Source of the DNA: Alicyclobacillus tolerans
GTDB taxonomy: Bacteria; Bacillota; Bacilli; Alicyclobacillales; Alicyclobacillaceae
NCBI RefSeq assembly: GCF_001447355.1
Contig: NZ_JXBW01000004.1
Span: forward strand, 108,805-172,804
Reading direction: 5' to 3'
Length of the DNA: 64,000 nt
The notes beneath the pieces are model-generated. The model searched no databases. It worked only from the letters and a program-made list of their open reading frames with translations, and was not told the origin of the DNA. The position numbers were made by a program, and so were the translations under genes. Of this stretch, positions 35,307-42,478 are shown one piece after another. Position 1 is the stretch's first letter; each line of letters opens with the position of its first letter.

Positions 35307-36239
35307 TTACTTCCAATCCGGTGTGATCACACCGTCACTGTTCGCAAAACCAACATAGACCGGCGTAGCCGAAGACGTACCGGTGAGCGGTGCGCTCAGC
35401 GACACGGCGTAGCTGCCGATACCCTTCACCGTTGCGCTCGCAACGCCCTGTGCGTTCGTCGCGACGGTAGCAGACCAGCCTGTGCTCGTAGCCGATACCG
35501 ACACATTGGTCGAACCGCTTGTGACCGTCGGAGCGTTAGCACCAGCAAAATTGAAGGTCACGTTCGCGTTCGGAACCGGGTTGCCGTTTTGGTCGGTAAC
35601 CGTGGTCGAAACCGTCACGCCGTTGCCGGTCTGGTCAATAGCCGGAGAAGCAAGCGTACCCGTACCAACCGTCTGACCAGTCAGCGAGATCTGGCTCAGG
35701 TTGATGGAAGTAGCCTGCGGCGTGCTGATGTTCAGACCAGTTTGACCGCTGAACGAACCATGAATGTTAAGAGCCGTCAAGAGGTTGTTGACGTAGTAGA
35801 TCGGCAGGTAGGTCGTTTCCTGCGCCTTTGGACCACCCGCTGGATCCTTCGCAGCTTGCGTGTTGAACATCTTCACAACCGTGCCGTTCACGGTAACAGT
35901 CGTGTTACCAGTGCCAACGCCACCCGCAACTGAAATTGTAGATGCGTTCACGCCAGGAGCGGTAATCGCCCAGGTGTGGGTCGAGCCGTTCCACGTAGCC
36001 GTCAACCCGATCTTAGCAAGCGCTTGGTCAAAATAGTAGATAGGGAAGAAGCCTGTAGTATTACCGGAATCTTGGCCGGTCATTTCATATGGATTCGACA
36101 AAACTTGACCATTTACCACAATCGGGAGCTGGCCAGCTTGTGTCAAACCAGTGGAAGACGATGTTGCAGCAAACGCAAGCGGGCTAGCTGCGCCGAGCAC
36201 AACTGCTGCTGCAGCAAAACTCGTAAGTGTACGTTTCAA
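35307..36239 (-). CDS. S-layer-like surface protein, N-terminal part, ended by an internal TAA
   Basis: Starts at TTG 36239 with GGGAGGAG eight bases upstream. Signal peptide KRTLTSFAAAAVVLGAASPL with cleavage near AFA. Two copies of a ~30-residue motif follow (63-92, FFPIYYFDQALAKIGLTATW; 143-172, YLPIYYVNNLLTALNIHGSF), probably the wall- or lattice-anchoring part, then a Big-1-like module (VTDQNGNPVPNANVTFNFAG). Few charges, abundant Thr, Ser and Asn, strong terminator and strong ribosome site fit an abundant S-layer protein. The frame stops at TAA 35307-35309 after VITPDWK, but the same frame continues to 33948. It sits next to a glycan export and ligation locus, so O-glycosylation is likely. 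Confidence 0.78.
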   Translation of the reverse strand: MKRTLTSFAAAAVVLGAASPLAFAATSSSTGLTQAGQLPIVVNGQVLSNPYEMTGQDSGNTTGFFPIYYFDQALAKIGLTATWNGSTHTWAITAPGVNASTISVAGGVGTGNTTVTVNGTVVKMFNTQAAKDPAGGPKAQETTYLPIYYVNNLLTALNIHGSFSGQTGLNISTPQATSINLSQISLTGQTVGTGTLASPAIDQTGNGVTVSTTVTDQNGNPVPNANVTFNFAGANAPTVTSGSTNVSVSATSTGWSATVATNAQGVASATVKGIGSYAVSLSAPLTGTSSATPVYVGFANSDGVITPDWK

Positions 36240-36345
36240 AACGTTTCTCCTCCCATGTTCAACAAGTGAGATGAGTACTGAAGATTGGTGACGAAGGTCA
36301 CCTACCCTTGGCCATCGTCACTGTCCCTGTACGTCCATGTCGATA

Positions 36346-36374
36346 TTCATACAATTCTATCAACCCTGGCTCAA
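36346..36374 (-). promoter_or_regulatory. Likely promoter of the S-layer-like gene
   Basis: TTGAGC (36374-36369), 17-base spacer, TATGAA (36351-36346) on the minus strand. This gives a leader of about 100 bases before the TTG start. Other weak matches exist nearby, so the exact site is uncertain. Confidence 0.45.
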
Positions 36375-36917
36375 GCCATCGTTCCATGTCACAGGCGCTG
36401 ACGAATCTATTCGAATCGACATTCTCGACCTACAGGAAGACATCCCTCCCTTCAGTGTTATAGCACCAGAATTCTATGTCTCTAACTAACCCCACGTTTG
36501 CACGTATATAAAACGCGTGAGGCATTTTGAACAATCTGGCGACCAGTCTAATCTGCTTAGAAGATTATGTATCCTAAGACAGCAGCCTCAGTCTCGCATT
36601 ATACGCTTTCTTTCCATGCAAGTAAAGTGCACGAAAGGAATGATAGCGTATTTTCATCAATTTTTTGACCTAATCAAGGTAACTTCCAGTGTCAGTCCTT
36701 TCAACCACGCTAAGTTATTCGTCAAGCCATTTTGTTTTGTGGGTGCCCTTCGAAAAAAATTAATTGTGGTTGTAGGCGAGCCGCTTCGTTGAAAACGTCG
36801 CTTCAAATGCACCATGGATGTAGACGTTGCCCACCCACCTTTCGTTTCACCATTCCGCAAATTTTTTGATTCCCACCTCCCTTCCTGCTACATTCGGTAA
36901 TGGAGGGCGTTCTGGAT
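36375..36917. other. Intergenic region between S-layer-like gene and yvyE
   Basis: More AT-rich than the surroundings. The frame at 36517-36792 (plus) and its mirror at 36657-36860 (minus) have no ribosome site and no recognised domain. I see no insertion-sequence ends. The S-layer gene may take further upstream control from here. Confidence 0.4.
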
Positions 36918-37586
36918 ATGCCATTTACAACACTTGTACAACATCACACAGATGAAATCATCGAGAAAAAATCGCGCTTCATCGCCGACGCATTTCCCAT
37001 TCGGTCTGTGGCGGACGCCGAGGCGGCGATTCAGCTTATCCACGACCAGCACCCCGGCGCACGCCGTCATGTGTATGCCTATCGCATCGGAATTGGCGTA
37101 CCGTACGAGCGATTCTCCGACGACGGAGAGCCGTCGGGCACCGCTGGCCGCCCCGTTTTGGAGGTCTTGCGGCGTCAAGGCATCGACAACGCCTTGGTCG
37201 TCGTCACGCGCTATTTCGGTGGCATTCTGCTCGGCGCAAACGGGCTCGTCCGCGCCTATACAGAAGCCGCCGCAGCCGCCTTAAGCGCCGCCCCTAAACT
37301 CGCCTGTCAGCCCATGGTCGAGTTGAACGTGACATGCGACTACAGCCACTACGGAAAGCTCGAATACCAGCTCGCCCAAAGCGGGATTGCCCTGCGCAAT
37401 CCTGCATTCGCGGAGACGGTGTCCTTTCAGCTCATCATCCCGGCAGAAGAGGCCGACTCCCTGACCCAACATTTGGCCGATTGGACAGGCGGGCAAGCGC
37501 ACATCGATTATCATCCGCCTGTCTACATGGGCCTGACACCAAGCTGCGAAATCGTTCGCGACGTCTGGGTAAAGTCACCTTCCTGA
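36918..37586 (+). CDS. yvyE: YigZ/IMPACT-family protein
   Basis: A two-domain protein of ~222 residues. The N-terminal UPF0029 (IMPACT) domain has KKSRFIADAFPI, FSDDGEPSGTAGRPVLEVLR and VVTRYFGGILLGANGLVRAY; the C-terminal DUF1949 (ferredoxin-like) domain starts near residue 138 (VTCDYSHYGKLEYQLAQ). Bacterial members are linked to translation and proline-peptide handling by fold only; activity is not established. GGAGGG at 36902-36907 overlaps the ATG at 36900, so the ATG at 36918 is the better start. It is convergent with the next gene and nearly abuts it. Confidence 0.92.
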   Translation: MPFTTLVQHHTDEIIEKKSRFIADAFPIRSVADAEAAIQLIHDQHPGARRHVYAYRIGIGVPYERFSDDGEPSGTAGRPVLEVLRRQGIDNALVVVTRYFGGILLGANGLVRAYTEAAAAALSAAPKLACQPMVELNVTCDYSHYGKLEYQLAQSGIALRNPAFAETVSFQLIIPAEEADSLTQHLADWTGGQAHIDYHPPVYMGLTPSCEIVRDVWVKSPS

Positions 37587-37595
37587 GGCCTTGGC

Positions 37596-38147
37596 TTATA
37601 CACTCGGATACGGCACGCTGCGTGCGCCCTGAAGGATCAAAGACGCCCTCGCTTCGCGCAGGCGCGACAACACCTTCGGCCGCGGCATAAGCACATCGAT
37701 GGTCGCCACGTCGGCAATCTTCAGTCTCGTAGCAGCCGGCGAAATGACGTCGGCGGCGACAATCGCGTCCATGCGAAAATAACCATGTGCGCCGTCGTTG
37801 CGGCTGAAGGGTTCTCTCACCTTAAGCGGCGCATAGACGACATCGGCACTGGGAATGGCAAGCGGCACATACAGCGACACACGCAAATCCTCCTCACAGG
37901 CGCGGCGCAGGTCGCGCTGCGAGATGGAGAAATGTTGCAACATACTTCTCTTTACCCATTGGCAGCGCCAAGGTAGATAGAATAGACCGCGCGACGTCAC
38001 GACCAATGTGTTGTTTCCATTGCAATAAACAGGGATAAAGGCGAGTAAGTCATCTGCCAGTTGCGCAATACCTGGCGCATCTTCGCGCACAAATACATCT
38101 GCACCAGCAATCGGGTGCACAGTTCCGTCAACAACCATCATCTTCAC
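37596..38147 (-). CDS. Unrecognised protein, distantly ComK-like at best
   Basis: 183 residues from GTG 38147, which follows AAGGAG by eight bases. No signal peptide or membrane helix. The centre reads NGNNTLVVTSRGLFYLPWRC, then QWVKRSMLQHFSISQ, followed by VPLAIPSADVVYAPLKVREP and FSRNDGAHGYFRMDAI; the C-terminus is basic. The order (short N-terminal beta part, WRCQWV, then a Pro-rich strand pair) is loosely like the competence regulator ComK, and pilus genes occur in the window, but the similarity is too weak to name it. A good promoter lies upstream. Single-gene unit. Confidence 0.55.
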   Translation of the reverse strand: MKMMVVDGTVHPIAGADVFVREDAPGIAQLADDLLAFIPVYCNGNNTLVVTSRGLFYLPWRCQWVKRSMLQHFSISQRDLRRACEEDLRVSLYVPLAIPSADVVYAPLKVREPFSRNDGAHGYFRMDAIVAADVISPAATRLKIADVATIDVLMPRPKVLSRLREARASLILQGARSVPYPSV

Positions 38148-38223
38148 GCTGAGGGCTCCTTCCCATAAGACATCCATTCATTCAATACAACTAACAACCT
38201 TGGTAACTCCTTCTATCGACAAA

Positions 38224-38252
38224 GTTTATTCTACCTCGACTAATTTTGTCAA
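38224..38252 (-). promoter_or_regulatory. Promoter of the unrecognised gene
   Basis: TTGACA (38252-38247) with AATAAA or ATAAAC 16-17 bases on (38230-38224), in an AT-rich block, giving a leader of ~70 bases to GTG 38147. No other gene lies between 38148 and 38457. Confidence 0.5.
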
Positions 38253-38457
38253 TTTATTCTTTGTATTTGAATTATTACAATAGGAGACTTCCCGCAAACT
38301 CGTTCCATCGCCGCGTCATACGCCGCTCCCCATATCCCAAAACGAGACTCGCCATGTAGTCTACACGGTCTCTTCATCCGCGCGAAAAAGTCACCTCCTC
38401 GCTACACTCGTCCTGCATGCAATCACAACCGGGCCGGCCTGGAGAAACGAGGCTTAT

Positions 38458-39096
38458 GTGAACTGGCTGGAGATGGATGTTACCCATTTGGTCATCGCGG
38501 CACAGCATCCGTGGGGGCAACGGGATCGACAAGAACTGTTGAGCGCATTTCTGCCGCTCTTGCGCCGTGTAGCGCGTATCTATCAAAATGTCGCAGGCTA
38601 TGACGAGGCGTATCAGGAGGCATGTCTCGCACTGCTGCGGGCCATTGCGACGTACCGCGCGGAAGCAGGGCCGTTTCCCGCCTATGCGAAGGCGCGCGTG
38701 CACGGCGACGTCCGTACCGCCATGCGGCGCTTGTGGAGGGCGGCCGAACGGCAGGCGTTTGCACCACTGGCGACGAGCGATGACGATACCCATCCCACGG
38801 AAATCGGCGAAACCCTCGCCCACGTTACTCACTTCTCACACAACAGCGAGCCATCCGGGGATGCCGTAGACAGGTGCCTGTTGCAAGACGTGATCGAACG
38901 CTTGGCGGCATCTGCGGGACTTTCGGCCCGCGAGCGCATGTGGCTCGACGCGGCGCTTTGCGGCCAGACGACAGAAGAAATGGCCAAAGCGCAGAGCGTG
39001 AGCTACGATACCGCAAAGACATGGCGGCGGCGCGCCATCGAGAAGCTGCGTCGCGCGGCGGCGAAGGCCGGTCTCACGGCAAGCGAGATCCTCTGA
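38458..39096 (+). CDS. Small RNA polymerase sigma-70-family protein
   Basis: 212 residues with a region-2-like part (FLPLLRRVARIYQNVAGYDE, then AYQEACLALLRAIATYRAEA, PFPAYAKARVHGDVRTAMRR), a variable linker, and a region-4-like helix-turn-helix at the end (LSARERMWLDAALCGQTTEE, then MAKAQSVSYDTAKTWRRRAI). Region 3 is missing, as in ECF or other minimal sigma factors. No anti-sigma gene is adjacent, so the trigger and regulon are unknown. GTG 38458 has GAGGC nearby; ATG 38473 with TGGAG just upstream is equally possible. The similarity to the SigF/SigK-type region-2 motif (AYQEACLALL) is clear. Confidence 0.75.
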   Translation: MNWLEMDVTHLVIAAQHPWGQRDRQELLSAFLPLLRRVARIYQNVAGYDEAYQEACLALLRAIATYRAEAGPFPAYAKARVHGDVRTAMRRLWRAAERQAFAPLATSDDDTHPTEIGETLAHVTHFSHNSEPSGDAVDRCLLQDVIERLAASAGLSARERMWLDAALCGQTTEEMAKAQSVSYDTAKTWRRRAIEKLRRAAAKAGLTASEIL

Positions 39097-39136
39097 CGCC
39101 ACAAAGATACTTCATACGGTAATTGGGTCATACAGC

Positions 39137-39172
39137 AAAACAGCCTGCACCGTCGCTGTGACGTGCAGGCTG
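39137..39172 (-). terminator. Terminator of the fabZ transcript
   Basis: A 10-bp perfect stem CAGCCTGCAC / GTGCAGGCTG with a 12-base loop, followed on the minus strand by TTTTGC, 20 bases past the fabZ stop. It may also serve the sigma-factor gene on the other strand. Confidence 0.85.
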
Positions 39173-39190
39173 CCTTGTGGAGCGAAACCC

Positions 39191-39634
39191 TCACTCTGCG
39201 TCGACCAAGGCAAACAGGATGGTCGCTTCCGCAACCAACGCACCATCGACATACGCCTTGCCAACGCCTCGGCCAATGCGTCCCTTTAAGCGGTCAATCC
39301 CGACTTCCATATCCAACTTGTCCCCAGGACGCACCTGACCGCGAAAGCGCGCGCCATCGATGCCCGACAAAAGCGGCCGCTTGCCCGCAAACGCAGGTTG
39401 CGACAGGATGGCAACGCCCCCAAGCTGCGCCATCGCCTCGACAATCAAGACACCAGGCATAATTGCATATTCCGGAAAGTGCCCCGTAAAATGCGGCTCA
39501 TTCGCCGTCACGAGCTTATAGCCCTTGACCTTGCTACCGTCGATCTCGGTGACGCGATCAACCAATAAAAACGGGTAGCGATGCGGCAGGATCTTTTGAA
39601 TCTCCTCGACATACAACGGCAAAGACAGTTCCAA
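39191..39634 (-). CDS. fabZ: 3-hydroxyacyl-ACP dehydratase
   Basis: Dehydrates 3-hydroxyacyl-ACP in type II fatty-acid synthesis. The hot-dog fold contains the catalytic His52 in HFTGHFPEYAIMPGV and Glu66 in VEAMAQLGG. 147 residues, standard. It begins with TTG at 39634 eight bases after GGAGGG; no better start is close. It ends the run murA-spoIID-spoIIQ-spoIIID-mbl-flagellar genes, as in several Bacillales. Confidence 0.95.
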   Translation of the reverse strand: MELSLPLYVEEIQKILPHRYPFLLVDRVTEIDGSKVKGYKLVTANEPHFTGHFPEYAIMPGVLIVEAMAQLGGVAILSQPAFAGKRPLLSGIDGARFRGQVRPGDKLDMEVGIDRLKGRIGRGVGKAYVDGALVAEATILFALVDAE

Positions 39635-39649
39635 TCAACGCACCCTCCA

Positions 39650-40189
39650 TCAATAGACGCGGCGTCGCACCGCGATGATTTCCATGCTGAGCACATAGCG
39701 AATGGTCGTCACATAGGATAAGCCCACCGTAAACCATAATACAATGTCCCCGCTTTGCAGGTTTGGCCAGGCAAGGATGGACGAGCAAATCGCCAGATAA
39801 TAAAAGCAGGTGGTCACCTTGCCCCAGACATTGGCCTTCGGCACGGCGCGCTTGCCTTGAAAGTAGAAAAACGCAGCCCCGAGGATCATCAGCACGTCGC
39901 GCAATACGAGCAACCCTGCGACGAGCCACGGCACGCGCCCAGACGCGATCAACGTAAAGAGCACCGCGACCATCATCAGCTTATCAGCAAGCGGATCCAG
40001 CAATTGTCCCGTATACGTTTCTAGCTTATAGGTGCGGGCGATGTAGCCGTCGAGGACGTCGGTGAGACCAGCGAATAAGAGGACACAAAGCGCGATAATT
40101 TTATGAGGACTTGCGGTGGCGTAAAAAGACCAGACATAACATGGAATTAAGAGCAGGCGGAGCAACGTCAGCAAGTTCGGCACATTCAC
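39650..40189 (-). CDS. CDP-alcohol phosphatidyltransferase (PgsA-like)
   Basis: An integral membrane enzyme forming phosphatidylglycerol phosphate or a similar phospholipid head group. The family motif is complete: DVLDGYIARTYKLETYTGQL, then LDPLADK, i.e. DG-x2-AR-x8-G-x3-D-x3-D. About five to six membrane helices in ~180 residues, starting NVPNLLTLLRLLLIP as in PgsA. The GTG at 40189 is eight bases after GGGAGGG; the upstream ATG at 40219 has no such site. It lies 15 bases from fabZ, so the pair is likely co-transcribed. The exact alcohol substrate is inferred. Confidence 0.88.
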   Translation of the reverse strand: MNVPNLLTLLRLLLIPCYVWSFYATASPHKIIALCVLLFAGLTDVLDGYIARTYKLETYTGQLLDPLADKLMMVAVLFTLIASGRVPWLVAGLLVLRDVLMILGAAFFYFQGKRAVPKANVWGKVTTCFYYLAICSSILAWPNLQSGDIVLWFTVGLSYVTTIRYVLSMEIIAVRRRVY

Positions 40190-40319
40190 GCGTTCTACCC
40201 TCCCAGCCCACATGGCCATCTACCGGCGGACTGGCCGCCAAGCATACCCATTATAGCAATCCCTGCTAGGACGGCAAAGGCGAGGCGGTTGGCGATAAGC
40301 CTTCCGACCCGCCTTGGCA

Positions 40320-41124
40320 TCAACCACCATTTTGGCGAATGGTATCGGCGATACTCAACATCTGGTTAGCGATGGTCACGCTCTCGGCGTTCTCATCGTA
40401 CAAATTTTGCGCCTCTATCATGTTTGACATCTGTTCCGATTCGTTGACGTTGCTCGTGAGCAAGGCCCCTTGCACCAGCTTCGATTGCGTCGCCGGGCTC
40501 GCCTCCCCACCCGCCGCAAGGCTGTAGAGATTGTCCCCTTCCGGGATGAGATGTGCCGATGGCTGCCCGTGCCGATGGCTGCCCGATTTCCACCACGGCA
40601 ATGCGCGGCCCGGGTTGACTGCCAAACAGGATTTGGCCGTTTGCGCTCACCGTCATCGATGTCGCGTTGGCCGGCTTAAGAATCGGTTGCCCCGTCGTGG
40701 ACAAAACCGGATCGCCCGTTTGTGTGGCGAGCTGAAACTGCCCGTCGGGCCGCTTGCTCCAAATGAAGTCCCCGGCGCGCGTATACAACTTGCCCTGCGG
40801 CCCTGCAACGACGAAAAACCCCGGCCCGTTGATGGCGACATTCATCGGATTGTCGGTCGTCTCGAGATTCATATTCGCAAAATTGCGCCCTTCGCTTTCG
40901 GATAGGGCGCCGGATCCGCCGCGCCATCCCGGCGGTGTCACGCGATTGGCGGCGCCTTGATCCGTCTCGTTGCCGTAGACCTGCATGGTCAGGGCGTCGG
41001 CAAACGTCCCCTGATCCTCCGCGAAACCAGGCGTCTCCAGGTTCGCGAGATTGTCGCCAATTTGGTTCAGCCACTGATTGGCTGCCGTGAGACCGCTGAG
41101 GCCATTCCACAGCGTCTGTCCCAT
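40320..41124 (-). pseudogene. flhP: Flagellar hook-basal body rod protein (FlhP/FlgG type), frameshifted by a 16-bp duplication
   Basis: A FlgF/FlgG-family rod or hook-type protein. The N-terminal rod domain is intact (TLWNGLSGLTAANQWLNQIG, then DNLANLETPGF), followed by the D1 region (MNVAINGPGFFVVAGPQGKL). After EIGQPSA the frame is thrown off by a second copy of a 16-base unit at 40553-40584. Removing one copy restores AHLIPEGDNLYSLAAGG and the canonical C-terminus (LLTSNVNESEQMSNMIEAQN, then ANQMLSIADTIRQNGG). The ATG at 41124 follows AGGGAGAGGA. Intact, it would have ~262 residues. It follows the second flagellar gene and mbl, as flhO-flhP follow mbl in Bacillus. Confidence 0.85.
40553..40584 (-). 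repeat. 16-bp tandem duplication
   Basis: Two identical 16-base copies (plus strand GTGCCGATGGCTGCCC) back to back. Sixteen is not a multiple of three, so the second copy breaks the flagellar gene; deleting it by slippage would repair the frame exactly. Confidence 0.95.
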
Positions 41125-41218
41125 CTTGATCCTCTCCCTCATCGTCACAGCACACTGGGTCGCATCGGCACGTCATGCCAAGGGTAGCGCGCCCTGCTGT
41201 CATCAAGGAGCCTTTGTG

Positions 41219-42430
41219 TTAGACCCCATTCACCTTGCCGATGTCGTTGACGGCCGTGTTGAGCAGGGAATCCATCGTCTGCACGACGCGCTGATTCGCT
41301 TGGTAGGCGTTCACCGCGGTGAGCATCTGGGTCATGGTCGACGTCGGATCGACATTCGACTGTTCAAGCGCCCCTGCCTCAAGGCGACCCGTGCCGGTTT
41401 GTAACAAAGGCAAGACACTGGCCGATGTATAGCTGCCTCCCACCATCAGCTCGCCTTTGCCAAGCGGCGAAATCTGCGTGACATCGGCATTGACGAGCCC
41501 AAGATGCCCGCCTTGCACAATCTGGTTGTTGGCGCCATAGACGCGATAGGACGGTTGCCCATTTGCGTCGTACAGTGCTTGTCCATTCGCGCCAAACAAC
41601 TGCGTCCCCGTATACGCCGGGTTGACCTCGATGCGGCCTCCCACAATGGGCTGCCCATTGGCAGCAAGCGGCATAACGGTGTGACCCGCAGCATCGACGA
41701 GATTATTGTTCGCATCGAGTTGCAAAGCGCCATCGCGCGTGACGGCAATCCCTTTTGTCCCGTTTGCGTCGGTGTAGTTGACAGGCAAAAACGAATGGTA
41801 CCCCATGTTGTCCGTCGTGCCCACGCGAATCGAGTACGGATCCGTCGTTAAGGTACCTGGCGTGTACACAACCTGACCCTGTGCGTTGGCAATCACGTAA
41901 GAGGGATTGCCGTTTGCATCATAATCCGGTGATCCGTCCGCGCCGACGAGTTCCTTGCCTTGATATTTCGGATTGCGGATGGCGTAAAGCCCTGCGGCAA
42001 GCTGCGCGTTTGCATCATACACCGCAAGCGGCTGCCCGTTGTCTGACAGGCGGCCGTTTGCACCGACCGTCACCTGCCCCGACGCAGGCAATGCCCCGTT
42101 TGGCCCCTGCACATATGCCATCGGACCGGTGGGCAAAGAGTCGATGATGGCGAGATCTAAGGCACGGCCAGTCGTTTGCACTGCGCCTTCGGAAAAGACC
42201 GGGACACCTTCCTGAAAGTCGACGCCCGTCCCCATTTGCCCGATATAGGTGCCACTTGCCCCCGAACCGTACGAAATACGTTCCATATCCTGAACCGGCT
42301 CCTCAATGAGTTCGCCGAGTGACTCTTTAAACCCCGGCGTCGCCTGATTCGCCAAGTTATTGGATAACAGTTGCTCCAGCCGTTCATTGACGTCCATGCC
42401 TGCCGACGCCGTCGTAAGTCCCGGAATCAT
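41219..42430 (-). CDS. flhO: Flagellar hook-basal body protein (FlhO/FlgG type) with internal duplicated insert
   Basis: N-terminal rod domain TTASAGMDVNERLEQLLSNN, then LANQATPGFKE, and C-terminal EQSNVDPTSTMTQMLTAVNA, then YQANQRVVQTMDSLLNTAVN, as in FlgG/FlhO, which form the distal rod or hook of the flagellum. At 403 residues it is ~140 longer than usual. The extra length is in the central domain and includes two ~40-residue copies (about 151-190 and 267-306) with the shared core NP-x-Y-x-G, GADG/GANG, YDANGxPSY. It is intact, unlike the paralogue that follows 95 bases downstream. Confidence 0.85.
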   Translation of the reverse strand: MIPGLTTASAGMDVNERLEQLLSNNLANQATPGFKESLGELIEEPVQDMERISYGSGASGTYIGQMGTGVDFQEGVPVFSEGAVQTTGRALDLAIIDSLPTGPMAYVQGPNGALPASGQVTVGANGRLSDNGQPLAVYDANAQLAAGLYAIRNPKYQGKELVGADGSPDYDANGNPSYVIANAQGQVVYTPGTLTTDPYSIRVGTTDNMGYHSFLPVNYTDANGTKGIAVTRDGALQLDANNNLVDAAGHTVMPLAANGQPIVGGRIEVNPAYTGTQLFGANGQALYDANGQPSYRVYGANNQIVQGGHLGLVNADVTQISPLGKGELMVGGSYTSASVLPLLQTGTGRLEAGALEQSNVDPTSTMTQMLTAVNAYQANQRVVQTMDSLLNTAVNDIGKVNGV

Positions 42431-42478
42431 GGTTAGACCTCCATTGCTCGCGTGCCTAAAAAGTGCGTACGGGCCGCG

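Noticed and set aside
7963..35309. TAA reassigned as a sense codon
   Set aside because: TAA also ends genes normally (the Wzt gene at 25142, and the S-layer gene itself at 33948), and no core gene contains an in-frame TAA.
34461..35933. 490-residue plus-strand Arg-rich frame
   Set aside because: Shadow of the S-layer-like gene; composition is dominated by Arg and has no ribosome site.
36517..36860. Transposase-like fragment upstream of yvyE
   Set aside because: Short opposite frames with no recognisable DDE motif, inverted repeats or target duplication.
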